This document shows, one piece after another, positions 53,792 to 63,996 of a stretch of DNA of 64,000 nt (positions are counted from its first letter, which is position 1; every line of letters starts with the position of its first letter). The notes below the pieces were generated by a model. It was not told the origin of the DNA and searched no databases. It saw only the letters and a list, made by a program, of their open reading frames with translations. A program made the translations under genes and the position numbers. Source of the stretch: Thalassobacillus devorans. Its GTDB lineage: Bacteria; Bacillota; Bacilli; Bacillales; Halobacillaceae. The stretch spans positions 459,384 through 523,383 of the forward strand of contig NZ_FXEH01000005.1 of NCBI RefSeq assembly GCF_900176565.1, written 5' to 3'.

Positions 53792-55264
53792 ATGGAAGAA
53801 AGGAAGCAATTAAAAAAGACGTTAAAACCACATTGGGTTTGGGCCATAGCCTTTGGCTCTGCTGTAGGCTGGGGTGCTTTTGTTTTACCGGGCGATTGGA
53901 TGGCTGCTGCAGGACCACTTGGTGTTATTCTCGGTTTTAGTATTGGAGCTTTATTGATGATTATCATCGCGGTCAGCTACGGGCAACTAATTCAAAAATT
54001 GCCGGTTTCTGGTGGAGAATTCGCCTATGCATACTTTGGGTTTGGCCGTTATCATGCCTCCTTTTGTGGATGGTTTCTTACCCTCGGGTATATGTGTATT
54101 GTTGCATTGAATGCATCAGCGCTTGCTCTCTTAATTAAGTTTGTCCTTCCAGGTGTAGCCATGCAAGGGTTAATGTATAATATCGCTGGCTGGGACGTAT
54201 ATTTCGGAGAAGTGTTAGTCGCCTGTATCGCGCTGATTACATTTGCCTACTTGAACATAAGAGGCACCAGTATCTCCGGCTTTATGCAATTTATCTTCTG
54301 CCTGACTTTAATTGCAGGCTTGAGCTTATTAGTCATTGCTATGATTCTTCATCCTTCCAGTTCCTTTTCCAATGTTCAGCCTCTATTCAACCCTGAGATT
54401 GGTGCTGTATCAGCCGTTATTGCCATCATAGCCATTTCTCCCTGGGCATATGTCGGATTTGATAATATTCCACAAGCAGCGGAGGAGTTTAACTTTTCTC
54501 CTCAGAAAGCGTTCAAGCTGATTGTAATTGCACTTCTCTGCGCTGCAGCAACATATTCATTGACGATTATTGCGACAGCTGTCGCTATGCCTTGGCAATC
54601 ACTTATTGCTCAGGAGACGGTTTGGGGGACTGGACTTGTGGTAGAAAATGCTTACGGAACCATTGGAGTCCTCCTACTATCGATTTCATTAGCAATGGGG
54701 ATTTTCACCGGATTAAATGGCTTTTATGTAGCGACAAGCCGATTATTATTCGCGATGGGAAGAGCAGAGATTCTTCCTCGGATATTCGCTAAATTACATC
54801 CGAAGTATGAAACCCCTTTTGTAGGTATCATATTCACCTGCTTAATTACTTTATCCGCTCCCTTCTTTGGCCGGCAGGCACTGTTATGGGTAGTAGACAT
54901 GTCAGCTATCGGCGTAACGATCGCTTATTTTTACTGTTGCGCAGTAGCCTATCGCCTTTTCAGCTGGACAAGTACTGCTGATGCAGACGTAATCGTATCA
55001 CCTGCCAAAAAAGCTATGACGCTTTTAGGTCTCATAAGCAGTACCGGCTTCTTCCTGTTACTTGTAGTACCAGGTTCTCCTGGGTTTCTAGGCACTCCTT
55101 CATGGATTGCACTCTTTATCTGGATTGCTATAGGATTCGTTTTCTTCATGATGAAACGAAAAGATTTTGCGCGTATTCCTAAAGAGAAGCTGGATTATAA
55201 CATTTTCGGAAAAACGCTGGAAAGTGAAAGTATTTCTTCCAATACAACAAAAAAAGAAGCTTGA
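53792..55264 (+). CDS. APC family amino acid/amine permease, paralogue 2
   Basis: The 490-residue protein has about twelve membrane segments and is clearly the paralogue of the permease at 23068: 'KTLKPHWVWAIAFGSAVGWGAF', 'KLPVSGGEFAYAYFGFGRYH', 'PWAYVGFDNIPQAAEEFNFS' and 'LLWVVDMSAIGVTIAYFY' all align. Substrate unknown. The ATG at 53792 has AAAGGGG 7 nt upstream; an ATG 13 codons earlier lacks a ribosome site. It lies near the taurine genes but on the other strand, so a role in taurine uptake is only a possibility. Confidence 0.88.
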   Translation: MEERKQLKKTLKPHWVWAIAFGSAVGWGAFVLPGDWMAAAGPLGVILGFSIGALLMIIIAVSYGQLIQKLPVSGGEFAYAYFGFGRYHASFCGWFLTLGYMCIVALNASALALLIKFVLPGVAMQGLMYNIAGWDVYFGEVLVACIALITFAYLNIRGTSISGFMQFIFCLTLIAGLSLLVIAMILHPSSSFSNVQPLFNPEIGAVSAVIAIIAISPWAYVGFDNIPQAAEEFNFSPQKAFKLIVIALLCAAATYSLTIIATAVAMPWQSLIAQETVWGTGLVVENAYGTIGVLLLSISLAMGIFTGLNGFYVATSRLLFAMGRAEILPRIFAKLHPKYETPFVGIIFTCLITLSAPFFGRQALLWVVDMSAIGVTIAYFYCCAVAYRLFSWTSTADADVIVSPAKKAMTLLGLISSTGFFLLLVVPGSPGFLGTPSWIALFIWIAIGFVFFMMKRKDFARIPKEKLDYNIFGKTLESESISSNTTKKEA

Positions 55265-55298
55265 CTAATGGCCCAAACGGAATACGTTTAATAGAAAG

Positions 55299-55332
55299 AA
55301 GGTGTTTTGCATGAAAATGCAAGACACCTTTT
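55299..55332 (+). terminator. Terminator of the second APC permease gene
   Basis: AAGGTGTTTTGCAT pairs with ATGCAAGACACCTT (one wobble) around GAAA; TTCC follows, a short U-run. Confidence 0.7.
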
Positions 55333-55384
55333 CCTATTTCATTGATTCGCTTATAATGCTTGTTAAGATGGGAGGCGGGGCACT

Positions 55385-56215
55385 TTGAAAATATTTAGCA
55401 AAGACTTGATTTTACTTATTATCGGCTCTTTTATTTTTGCGATTGGTATTAATTATTTTGCCATTCCTAACAAACTATCAGAAGGAGGTATTATAGGGAT
55501 AACGATCGTTACCTATTACTTGTTTGGCTGGTCTCCTGGAATAACGAACTTTGTCTTAAATACTTCTCTAGTCGCGATAGGGTATAAGTACTTTACAAAA
55601 CGAATGACCCTTTTAACAATAATCTCTATTATATTCACCTCTGTTTTCCTCCATATCACCACTGGTTGGGGCGATCAGCTAAATGGAGACACTCTATTAG
55701 CGGCTTTATTTGCCGGTCTGGCAGTAGGAATGGGAATTGGTTTAATATTTAAAGCTGGGGGAACATCAGGTGGCACCACCATTCTTGCACGCTTACTCAA
55801 CCAATGGCTGGGGTGGAGTGTCGGTAGCGCCATGCTGATTATTGATATTGCTGTTATCGTCGGTTCTTCCTTTGTTATCGGTAAAGAAAAAGCCATGTAT
55901 ACGCTGATTGCTGTATATGTAGGGGCGAAAGTTATTGATGCTATCGTAGAAGGCACGGAAGAACGCAGCGCAGTCATGATAATCTCAGATAAAAATGAAG
56001 AGATCCTTCAGGTAGTCATGGACAAAATGTCCCGAGGCGTCACGGTTCTGGAAGCAAGGGGCGGCTACAGCCAGGCAGATAAGAATGTATTATATATTGT
56101 CATTAATAAGAGAGAAATCGTACAACTTAAAAAACTGGTGGAAGATATCGACCCGGATACGTACATTACACTGCATCGCGTTCAGGAAATTTTCAGAAGA
56201 GGTTATAAAGGATAA
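55385..56215 (+). CDS. YitT family (DUF161/DUF2179) membrane protein
   Basis: The 276 residues have five or six membrane segments (1-175). These carry the family repeats 'FAIPNKLSEGGIIGITIVTYY' and 'GMGIGLIFKAGGTSGGTTILA', followed by a cytosolic DUF2179 ferredoxin-like domain ('RSAVMIISDKNEEILQVVMDK', 'GVTVLEARGGYSQADKNVLY'). Function in Bacillus is not established. The start is TTG at 55385 with GGGAGG about 9 nt upstream. Confidence 0.92.
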   Translation: MKIFSKDLILLIIGSFIFAIGINYFAIPNKLSEGGIIGITIVTYYLFGWSPGITNFVLNTSLVAIGYKYFTKRMTLLTIISIIFTSVFLHITTGWGDQLNGDTLLAALFAGLAVGMGIGLIFKAGGTSGGTTILARLLNQWLGWSVGSAMLIIDIAVIVGSSFVIGKEKAMYTLIAVYVGAKVIDAIVEGTEERSAVMIISDKNEEILQVVMDKMSRGVTVLEARGGYSQADKNVLYIVINKREIVQLKKLVEDIDPDTYITLHRVQEIFRRGYKG

Positions 56216-56374
56216 TTAAAAACAAATAAATTCGTTAAGGCGGTGTGTTGCCGAGTTAGTCACAATACCCTTGAGTTTGGGAGGTATATGGCAGGGCAAG
56301 GACACAATATAGTACCGTTAGGGTTGAATAGCTTCCGGTAAGTCAATAAAGCCCACGGTATTTCTTTTTGAGCT

Positions 56375-56404
56375 AAAAAAAGCTGGCATATCGCCAGCTT
56401 TTTA
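56375..56404. terminator. Bidirectional terminator between yitT-like gene and xsc
   Basis: AAAGCTGGC and GCCAGCTTT form a 9-bp stem around a 4-nt loop, with A-run on one side and T-run on the other; it ends the taurine operon (minus) and the YitT gene (plus). Confidence 0.85.
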
Positions 56405-56413
56405 CTTTAATGG

Positions 56414-58192
56414 TTATTTATTTCCCCAGCTTTCTACATCCAGATGCTTATATTTCTGAAGGTGTCGCGTCGGCATCTTCAGTGCATCTTTACGGAACGG
56501 CGGTGCTAATTGCGTGCCATCTACCTGGATATCAATGACGGCCGGCTTTCTGGATTTAATGGCTTCGGCAACTACCGGACCAACGTCCTCCGGCTTGTCG
56601 ACCCGATAGCCTTGAGCTCCCATGGACCTGGCCACTTCTGCAAAATCCGGTGCATCGATATCGGCACCGACGAAACGGTTATTATAATAATCCACCTGGT
56701 TCTTTTTCTCGGCACACCAGGCACCATTATTAAACACACAGGCGACTACTGGAATATTTTGTTCCACTGCCGTGCTTACTTCATGTAAGCTCATACCCCA
56801 GGCTCCGTCTCCGATAATCGCAACCGCCGGGCTATCCGGGTCGGCCAGCTGTGCTCCAAGGGCTGCCGGATAAGCAAAGCCGGTATTTCCAAATGTCAGG
56901 GCAGCAATGTGTTTGCGCGGCTGATTAAATTTCAAATAGGCATTAGCGGTAGAGGACACATTCCCGATGTCTGTAGAAATCATCGTACCCTCCGGTACTG
57001 CCCTGGTTAGCTCTAAAAGTGCCCGGCGAGGGTTGATCGGATTGCCGTCTTCCATAGCAAGGTCTACAAGTTCTTCTTCCCACTTTTCTTTTTCAGTTGC
57101 AACCTCGCTCATTCGTTCGCCGTTACGCGTTCTGCCTGGTGTTTCCCGCTTCAGTCGCTCTGCAATTTCTTTACTGGCCGCTTTGGCATCCCCGATGATA
57201 CCGACTTCCACCGGGTGGGTACGGGCAATGTTTCTAGGATTGATATCGACCTGTATGATTTTTGCCTGCTTAGGAAAATAATCAATATCATAGCATGGCA
57301 AGGTTCCAAAAACGGAGAGCCTGGTGCCAACCGCTAACACGACATCCGCTTTTTGCAAAGTACGCATCGCTGCCTTGGACCCCATGTACCCTATCGGACC
57401 TACCGCCAACGGATGCTCATCTGGAAAAGCATCATTGTGCATGTAGGAGACAGCTACAGGAGCAGTCAAGTGTTCGGCTATCGCTTTGACATCATCAATG
57501 CCATCTGCATCTACCGCTCCTCTCCCGGAAATGATAACCGGATATTCTGCTTCTTTTAATAAATCCACCGCTTTACTGAGCGACGCCGGGTCGCCTGCTC
57601 CTCGGGCATCGGTCCGATACTGATGCGGCTCAAGAATTTCGTCTTCCAGCTCCCCGTAAAAGTAATCTCTTGGAATATCAAACAATACTGGCCCTCTTTC
57701 AGCATAGGCAATACGGAAGGCTGTACGTAGATTATCCGCTACTCTACTAACATGAGTGACCTGGACGGTCTCTTTCGTAATACTTTCGAATACAGATACT
57801 TGATTACATTCCTGGAATCCATCCCACCCGATTGTAGGTGTCCCGGCTGACGGGGAAATGACAACCATCGGCGTATGGGCCTGGTTTGCAGCAGCTACCG
57901 AAGTAACCATATTGGTGATACCAGGACCATTCTGCCCCACCACTACCCCTGCAACACCGGATACACGAGTGTAGGCATCGGCCATGTGGGCTGCTGTCTG
58001 TTCATGGCGGACAGGAAGGAAGTTGATTCCTGCAGTTGGAAACAAATCCAGCATATCCATAAAGGCAGATCCTAATATTCCATATACCTCTTTTACTCCT
58101 TCCGCTACCAGTGTTTCGACAATTGCTTCACTCGGCGTCATTTTCACTTTCTGTCCTTTGGCTTGTTTAGCTTGTGATTCTACTTTTGCCAT
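56414..58192 (-). CDS. xsc: Sulfoacetaldehyde acetyltransferase
   Basis: The 592 residues form a thiamine diphosphate enzyme closely matching Xsc: '[21 protein letters not shown]', '[17 protein letters not shown]', '[16 protein letters not shown]' (the Glu that activates ThDP), '[15 protein letters not shown]', '[14 protein letters not shown]' and the ThDP motif '[10 protein letters not shown] ... [11 protein letters not shown]'. It converts sulfoacetaldehyde and phosphate into acetyl phosphate and sulfite. It is the last gene of the taurine operon; the preceding LysR gene overlaps its start by 26 nt. GGAGG lies 8 nt before the ATG. Confidence 0.95.
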   Translation of the reverse strand: MAKVESQAKQAKGQKVKMTPSEAIVETLVAEGVKEVYGILGSAFMDMLDLFPTAGINFLPVRHEQTAAHMADAYTRVSGVAGVVVGQNGPGITNMVTSVAAANQAHTPMVVISPSAGTPTIGWDGFQECNQVSVFESITKETVQVTHVSRVADNLRTAFRIAYAERGPVLFDIPRDYFYGELEDEILEPHQYRTDARGAGDPASLSKAVDLLKEAEYPVIISGRGAVDADGIDDVKAIAEHLTAPVAVSYMHNDAFPDEHPLAVGPIGYMGSKAAMRTLQKADVVLAVGTRLSVFGTLPCYDIDYFPKQAKIIQVDINPRNIARTHPVEVGIIGDAKAASKEIAERLKRETPGRTRNGERMSEVATEKEKWEEELVDLAMEDGNPINPRRALLELTRAVPEGTMISTDIGNVSSTANAYLKFNQPRKHIAALTFGNTGFAYPAALGAQLADPDSPAVAIIGDGAWGMSLHEVSTAVEQNIPVVACVFNNGAWCAEKKNQVDYYNNRFVGADIDAPDFAEVARSMGAQGYRVDKPEDVGPVVAEAIKSRKPAVIDIQVDGTQLAPPFRKDALKMPTRHLQKYKHLDVESWGNK

Positions 58193-59147
58193 TTAAAATT
58201 CCTCCCAATTCAATTAATTTATGATCATTCTTTTTTGCTGGCTCATCGGATAACTTCCCCGCCAATCCTTCCAATGTGGCAAGGAATACGTCGGTCGTGG
58301 CTTTCAAGACAGCTTCCTGATGATAGACAATATAGAAGTTTCTTTTGAAGGTAATTTCTTCGATAGTAATCAACTGCAACAGGCCAAACTGCAACTCCTT
58401 CTTAATTGCACTTTTAGATAGTATGGAAAGACCTAGACCCGCTTCCACGGCAGCTATTACAGCTTCGTTACTCCCTAACTCGAACTCTATCTTCAGTTGC
58501 TCCGGATTGATGTTGTTGGCTTGCAGATATTCGTTCATGACAGTTCTAGTCCCGGACCCCCTTTCCCTCAATACCAGAGGAAGGGAAGCTATTTCAGAAA
58601 GCATGATCCCTTTCGTTTCTTCCGCAAAATAATCAGGTGGAGCGACTAATACTAGCTCATCTTCCATAAAAGGCTGAATATAGAGATTGGGATCTTCCAT
58701 CGGTGCTTCAATCAAACCGATATCCAATACGTGATCTTTCACTTTTTTGATAATGCTTGCAGAATTGGTGATATTTACACGCATTTGAATAAACGGATAG
58801 GCAGCTTTAAATTCCCTGAGGATCGGAGGCAGGATATTTTCCCCGATCGTCAAACTGCAGGCAACTTCTAAATCGCCATGAACCTGTTCTGACATGCTCA
58901 GAATTTCCTTTTTAGCCGTATCACTGACTTTGATGATTTCCTTTGCATATCGGTAGAGCACATGAGCCGCTGCTGTAAGCTGTACCTGTTTAGTCGTCCT
59001 GTCGAACAAGGATGTGTTCAGGTCTTTTTCTAATGATTTAATCTGGGATGTAATGGTAGGCTGGGATAAATATAGGATTTTTGCCGCTTCAGAAAAGCTC
59101 TTCTTTTCAGCTACGGTGATGAAGGTTTGCAGCTTCTCGTAATTCAT
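58167..59147 (-). CDS. LysR family transcriptional regulator (CysL-like)
   Basis: The 326 residues have the LysR HTH ('[32 protein letters not shown]') and a substrate-binding domain with '[19 protein letters not shown]' and '[20 protein letters not shown]', the latter as in CysL/CbbR-type members. It lies between tpa and xsc in the same direction, so it is probably a local activator responding to taurine breakdown or sulfur status. AAAGGGG precedes the ATG. Confidence 0.92.
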   Translation of the reverse strand: MNYEKLQTFITVAEKKSFSEAAKILYLSQPTITSQIKSLEKDLNTSLFDRTTKQVQLTAAAHVLYRYAKEIIKVSDTAKKEILSMSEQVHGDLEVACSLTIGENILPPILREFKAAYPFIQMRVNITNSASIIKKVKDHVLDIGLIEAPMEDPNLYIQPFMEDELVLVAPPDYFAEETKGIMLSEIASLPLVLRERGSGTRTVMNEYLQANNINPEQLKIEFELGSNEAVIAAVEAGLGLSILSKSAIKKELQFGLLQLITIEEITFKRNFYIVYHQEAVLKATTDVFLATLEGLAGKLSDEPAKKNDHKLIELGGILNGKSRITS

Positions 59148-59190
59148 GATTCATTCCCCTTTCACTAAGGGATAAGGCCAATAGGCAGTG

Positions 59191-60552
59191 TTATTTCTGC
59201 TTAAAAAAGGCGTCTATAACCGTGTTCACTAAAAACTTCAGATCATCTTCTGTTGAGGACAATGGAGGAGCGATGATTAGTACATTATTGTAGCCTGGGA
59301 CAGTATCGCCGTTTCGACCGATAATCAGCCCTTTTTCCTTACAATATTGGATGACCGGGTTAATCAAATGATCGGCTGCCGGTTTTTTGGTGGTTTTGTT
59401 TTCTACCATTTCAATTCCATACAGGAAACCGATATTCCGAACCTCTCCCACGTTTTCATGTTCGATTAATCCTTTCAGTTCACCCAGGATAGACTCTCCC
59501 AGCTTGTTTACACGTTCGACGATGCCTTCACGTTCAATTATTTCAATGTTTTTCAATGCGACTGCGCAGGAAGCCGGGTGTCCCCCATAGGTGGAGACAT
59601 GGCGGAAGTGGTTATGATCGCCTGCTTCCTTAAATTTTTCATAGATTTCAGATTTGACTGCCGTAGCCCCCAGCGGTAAATACCCGCTAGTTAAGCCTTT
59701 GGCCATCGTTACAATGTCCGGCTGTACCCCTTCCGCATGCATGAACCCAAACATCTTACCGGTACGACCGAATCCGGAAACCACTTCATCCATTATTAAA
59801 AGTACATCATGTTTCTTGCAGATTTCAGCCACTTTCTGGATATAAGCTGTTGATGGTATAATTACCCCTCCACCGGAAATGAACGGTTCCATGATTACAC
59901 CGGCTACCGTTTCAGCTCCTTCCCAGGTAATCATCTGGTCGAGCATTTCAGCTGTAATTAAATCACTCTGCTCTGGGTCGTCTGTGCCAAAAATGCTCCG
60001 ATAACTGTACGGCGGTGGTGTATGGAGGAAACCCGGAACACCAGGGTCATATTTCATCCGGCGGTTCGCCTGTGCCGTTGCGCTCAGAGCCCCTAAGGTA
60101 GTCCCGTGGTAGGCCCGATACCTGGAAATGAATTTGTATTTGCCAGGATTTCCGTTTTGGTTATGGTATTGACGGGCAATCTTGAAAGCGCATTCATTGG
60201 CTTCCGACCCACTGTTAGCAAAGAAGGTTCGATAGGATCCACCCAGCAATTCACTGATCTTAGCGGCTAATTCAATCGCCGGTCCATGACCGAACGTAAG
60301 CGGAGAATAGGAAAGATCTTTCATCTGTTCTGCTGCAGCATCTATAATTTCCTGACGTCCATGCCCCAGATTCAAACACCATAGACCAGATACCCCATCC
60401 ATATATTTCTTCCCCTCCACATCGGTGAACCATGCGCCTTCCCCTTTATCGGCCACCATTCCTGGCTGATTCTTCTTATACCGATGCATCGCATGCCAAA
60501 GGTACTGTAAATCTTTTTCTAATAGACTTTCCTTTTCCATTTCCACTTTCAT
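59191..60552 (-). CDS. tpa: Taurine:pyruvate aminotransferase (class III)
   Basis: A 453-residue PLP enzyme. 'DGVSGLWCLNLGHGRQEII', 'TFFANSGSEANECAFKIARQ', 'ISRYRAYHGTTLGALSAT', 'LLIMDEVVSGFGRTGKMFGF' and 'DIVTMAKGLTSGYLPLGA' (PLP lysine) are class III marks, and the overall pattern fits Tpa. The operon partners xsc and ald support the reaction taurine + pyruvate to sulfoacetaldehyde + alanine. A beta-alanine or other omega-amino acid substrate cannot be excluded from sequence. ATG 60552 is chosen since AAAGGAG lies 9 nt before it. Confidence 0.9.
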   Translation of the reverse strand: MKVEMEKESLLEKDLQYLWHAMHRYKKNQPGMVADKGEGAWFTDVEGKKYMDGVSGLWCLNLGHGRQEIIDAAAEQMKDLSYSPLTFGHGPAIELAAKISELLGGSYRTFFANSGSEANECAFKIARQYHNQNGNPGKYKFISRYRAYHGTTLGALSATAQANRRMKYDPGVPGFLHTPPPYSYRSIFGTDDPEQSDLITAEMLDQMITWEGAETVAGVIMEPFISGGGVIIPSTAYIQKVAEICKKHDVLLIMDEVVSGFGRTGKMFGFMHAEGVQPDIVTMAKGLTSGYLPLGATAVKSEIYEKFKEAGDHNHFRHVSTYGGHPASCAVALKNIEIIEREGIVERVNKLGESILGELKGLIEHENVGEVRNIGFLYGIEMVENKTTKKPAADHLINPVIQYCKEKGLIIGRNGDTVPGYNNVLIIAPPLSSTEDDLKFLVNTVIDAFFKQK

Positions 60553-60626
60553 GGCACCCATCTCCTTTATACGTTTGATTACGATAGGACATTCATCCTA
60601 ACATCAGCACTTATCTACAATTACCA

Positions 60627-61763
60627 TTAAGAAGAAACGGCAGCGAAGCCATCCAGACTACGTTCCAAAGACTGGTATGGTAGTCTCAAAGCATCTGCTA
60701 CTGCAGGATGTGTCACATTTCCATTCCAAGTGTTAATCCCTTTTGCGACAGCACTATTTACCTGTGCTGCTTGTTTAACACCCTTGTTAGCCAGCAGCAC
60801 ACCATACTGGGTCGTCACATTTGTCAACGCATAAGTGGACGTCCGGGATACAGCTCCAGGGATATTCGCAACCGCGTAATGAACAACTCCATGCTTTTCA
60901 TACGTCGGCTGATCGTGGGTGGAAATCTGATTGGCCGTTGCGATCGATCCCCCCTGGTCAATGGCAACATCTACAATGACCGAACCTTTCATCATTGTTT
61001 TCACCATATCTTCTGACACCAGCCGTGGAGCACGTGCACCGGGGATTAACACAGCGCCTATCAGAAGGTCAGCAGATGCGACAGCTTCTGCAATGTTGAA
61101 CTCATTGGACATTACAGTAACGACCCTGCCGTGAAATTCATTATCCAGCTCGCGCAGCCGGTTTGCGTTAATATCCAGCAAGGTCACATCGGCACCCAGT
61201 CCAATTGCCATCTTGGCGGCGTTCGTCCCCACCACACCACCGCCAAGAATAACTACCTTTCCCGGCTGCACCCCAGGAACTCCACCTAGAAGGGTACCTT
61301 TTCCTCCATTCAGCTTTTCAAGAAAATGAGCCCCGATTTGAACGGACATCCGCCCTGCTACTTCACTCATCGGTGTAAGCAGTGGAAGCGACCCGTTTTC
61401 CAGCTGGATCGTTTCATATGCGATGGCTGTCACTTTCTTGTCGAGGAGCTCCTGTGTCAATTCTTCTTCAGCGGCAAGATGTAAGTAGGTGAATAAGATG
61501 AGTCCTTCATAAAAATACTGATATTCTTCCGGTTGCGGCTCCTTCACTTTCAAAACCATCTCAGCAGTCCAGACTTCCTTTGGGGTAGAGACGATCTTTG
61601 CTCCTGCATCTTCATAGGCTTGATCAGAAATACCGCTGCCGATTCCTGCAGTCGATTCCACCCAGACTTCATGCCCTGCCTGTTTATAAGCAATAACACC
61701 TGCAGGGGTTATAGCCACTCGGTTTTCATTATTTTTTATTTCCTTTGGCACACCGATTATCAT
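60627..61763 (-). CDS. ald: Alanine dehydrogenase
   Basis: The 378 residues match Ald: '[23 protein letters not shown]', '[15 protein letters not shown]', the NAD fold '[28 protein letters not shown]', and '[14 protein letters not shown]'. It turns alanine back to pyruvate, releasing ammonium and NADH, which regenerates the amino acceptor used by Tpa. It sits 65 nt upstream of tpa in the same operon. AAAGGAGGG precedes the ATG. Confidence 0.96.
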   Translation of the reverse strand: MIIGVPKEIKNNENRVAITPAGVIAYKQAGHEVWVESTAGIGSGISDQAYEDAGAKIVSTPKEVWTAEMVLKVKEPQPEEYQYFYEGLILFTYLHLAAEEELTQELLDKKVTAIAYETIQLENGSLPLLTPMSEVAGRMSVQIGAHFLEKLNGGKGTLLGGVPGVQPGKVVILGGGVVGTNAAKMAIGLGADVTLLDINANRLRELDNEFHGRVVTVMSNEFNIAEAVASADLLIGAVLIPGARAPRLVSEDMVKTMMKGSVIVDVAIDQGGSIATANQISTHDQPTYEKHGVVHYAVANIPGAVSRTSTYALTNVTTQYGVLLANKGVKQAAQVNSAVAKGINTWNGNVTHPAVADALRLPYQSLERSLDGFAAVSS

Positions 61764-61837
61764 TGCATACCCTCCTTTTACTAACTAAGTCATTCAGACG
61801 TCCGGTGGTTCGGACCAGTTAAAAGAATAAAATATCC

Positions 61838-62560
61838 TTAGCTGTTTTTTCTGGATAAATTGATGGAAAAAGAGTACATATCAGAACGATAAAACCCTTC
61901 CTGATATTCAATCAGGCTTCCTTCCTGATCATAAATCATACGGTGAATCATTAAGGCACAAACATCGGAGGTTATTCCTAAGTGTTCTGCATCGGCCTCC
62001 TGGAAACATCCGCCTGAAATATTCTGTTTGGCATCAGCAAAGTGAATGCCCAGCTTTTTCTCCAACAAATCATATAAGGTTCCTTTATCAATGTCATAGT
62101 TTGCCAGCATGGTACCAATATCTACGGGATAGTATTGGTTCTCGATCGCTATTGGAATGTCATCGGCATAACGGATACGTTTGATAAAGTATGCCGTTTC
62201 AAGCCCCGTCGCCTCCACAATTTCCGGGGCGGGCTCAATGACTCCGTGGTCGAGCAGCTTTGCACCTGGTTTCATCCCCATATTACGGATAGTTTCGGTT
62301 GTACTGCTTAAGGATCCCAGCCAATCTTGAATCGGCTTAAAAGAAACAAATGTACCTTTCCCGTGCTTTTTTTCCAGTACTCCTTCACGCACCAGCAAAT
62401 TGATAGCTTCTCGTACAGTACTGCGACTGACCGAAAATTGCTCCATAAATTCTCTTTCACTGGGAACTTTAGCCTGATACTCCCCATCAAATATCTTTTT
62501 CTCCAATATTTCTTTTAATTGAATATGAAGAGGAACGGGGTTCGACTGATCTAAAAACAT
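61838..62560 (-). CDS. GntR family regulator with UTRA domain (HutC subfamily)
   Basis: The 240 residues have the GntR winged helix ('PLHIQLKEILEKKIFDGEY', 'SVSRSTVREAINLLVREGVLEKKHGKGTFV') and a UTRA ligand domain ('YFIKRIRYADDIPIAIENQYYP', 'LIEYQEGFYRSDMYSFSI'). It heads the ald-tpa-LysR-xsc operon, so it is probably the main taurine- or alanine-responsive repressor. ATG 62560 is favoured over 62566 for ribosome-site spacing (GAGG 8 nt upstream). Confidence 0.9.
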   Translation of the reverse strand: MFLDQSNPVPLHIQLKEILEKKIFDGEYQAKVPSEREFMEQFSVSRSTVREAINLLVREGVLEKKHGKGTFVSFKPIQDWLGSLSSTTETIRNMGMKPGAKLLDHGVIEPAPEIVEATGLETAYFIKRIRYADDIPIAIENQYYPVDIGTMLANYDIDKGTLYDLLEKKLGIHFADAKQNISGGCFQEADAEHLGITSDVCALMIHRMIYDQEGSLIEYQEGFYRSDMYSFSINLSRKNS

Positions 62561-62775
62561 GTACATGACCTCACTTTTCTTGATTACTCATGATGTAGAA
62601 TAGTTATTACTTTGATATACTTCTTTGACACCTATCAGCCTCCTTCATAAACCTTACTAGTTACCAAATCTTAACTTATCGGTTACAAGTCAAGTATAAG
62701 CATATCCTCATATGGTTTTCAATAAATTCAGAAAAATTAAATTCTTCAAAAAGGTGATAAGTATCATAGAAAAAT

Positions 62776-63996
62776 TTAATGAGCATTTGCTAGCTTGTGT
62801 ATGACATGGAAAAGCACGTTTATCCCATGTTCTATGTCTTCCCAGAATGTTTCTTCTTCTTCACAATGGCTCTTTCCGTTTATGCTGGGCACAAATAACA
62901 TCCCGGTTTCGGTGCTCTCTTGCATATACATAGCATCATGTCCTGCCCCACTGCTCATGCGTCTATAAGGAATATCCAGCTCTCGGCAATGGGCTTCCAT
63001 GATAGAACCAATTAGGGGAGAAAATGCTACCGGAGGTTGTGTCCGTATTTCATTCAACGTAAGTGTAAGGTGGTTTGCTGTAACTTCTTCCTGAATAAGC
63101 TGTTTGATTTCATCTAAACCCTCATATAAATCGCCTTTATTCGGATGGCGGAAGTCAATGGTGAATAAAGTACTGCCTGGGATAGCATTAATGATGCCTG
63201 GTTTCGTTTGTATGTCCCCTACTGTGACAACCGTCAGTTGATCACGACTCCTGCCCCAATCATTCAATTTCTTTATAATGGATGAAGCAGTGACCAGGGA
63301 ATCCTTTCTCATAGACATCGGGGTAGAACCGGCATGATCCGCTTCCCCTTCGATACAAACCTCCAACCAGGAGAAACCAGCCACTCCTTCTACTACACCG
63401 ATGCTTTTTTGTTCTGATCCTAATATTGGTCCCTGTTCGATATGCAACTCAACAAAAGCATCCAAATTCTTCGCTCTATGTTTTTCCTCTCCCATAAATC
63501 CTATAGCATCCAGTGCTTCTTTAAAGGTTTTCCCTTTGTTATCTTTCCGTTGATACACATATTCTTTTGCGAATTTACCTGTCACCGCACCACTTCCAAG
63601 CATCTGAGGGGTAAACCTCGCTCCCTCTTCATTGGTGAAAGATACAATCATAATGGATTTGCGACATGTTGTTCCCTGTTCAATCAGTGACTCTATCACT
63701 TCAACTGCTGCTAAGACGCCTAACGTTCCATCGAATTTTCCTCCATTTGGTACCGTATCCAAATGTGATCCTAGCATGATAATCGAATCTTCTTCTACTC
63801 CGGCCAACATGCCATAAATATTTCCAAAGTCATCTACACGAACCGAAAGTCCCAGTTCTTCCATCCAGTGTACAAGTAATTGTCGTGCCTCCATATCTTC
63901 CCGAGTCAAGGCCAGGCGGCTAACCCCTCCTCCCAACGTTTTACCAATAGCATTCATCTTTTCCATGCGTTCCTTTAACCGGTGCAGGGAAACCAT
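62776..63996 (-). CDS. M20 family N-carbamoyl-L-amino acid hydrolase (possibly extending past the window)
   Basis: 406 residues are visible from an ATG at 63996. The frame stays open to the window edge, so the true start may lie outside. Metal and catalytic motifs are complete: 'LGSHLDTVPNGGKFDGTLGV', 'VSFTNEEGARFTPQMLGSGA', 'VELHIEQGPILGSEQ' and 'RMSSGAGHDAMYMQ'. It is a second member of the family in the window (the other at 43302). The substrate is unknown. It lies 216 nt downstream of nothing else on this strand and is not part of the taurine operon. Confidence 0.88.
   Translation of the reverse strand: MVSLHRLKERMEKMNAIGKTLGGGVSRLALTREDMEARQLLVHWMEELGLSVRVDDFGNIYGMLAGVEEDSIIMLGSHLDTVPNGGKFDGTLGVLAAVEVIESLIEQGTTCRKSIMIVSFTNEEGARFTPQMLGSGAVTGKFAKEYVYQRKDNKGKTFKEALDAIGFMGEEKHRAKNLDAFVELHIEQGPILGSEQKSIGVVEGVAGFSWLEVCIEGEADHAGSTPMSMRKDSLVTASSIIKKLNDWGRSRDQLTVVTVGDIQTKPGIINAIPGSTLFTIDFRHPNKGDLYEGLDEIKQLIQEEVTANHLTLTLNEIRTQPPVAFSPLIGSIMEAHCRELDIPYRRMSSGAGHDAMYMQESTETGMLFVPSINGKSHCEEEETFWEDIEHGINVLFHVIHKLANAH

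Noticed and set aside
56288-56341. 17-codon frame starting MAGQGHN after GGGAGG
   Set aside because: The ribosome site is only about 3 nt from the ATG, and there is no promoter or conservation evidence.
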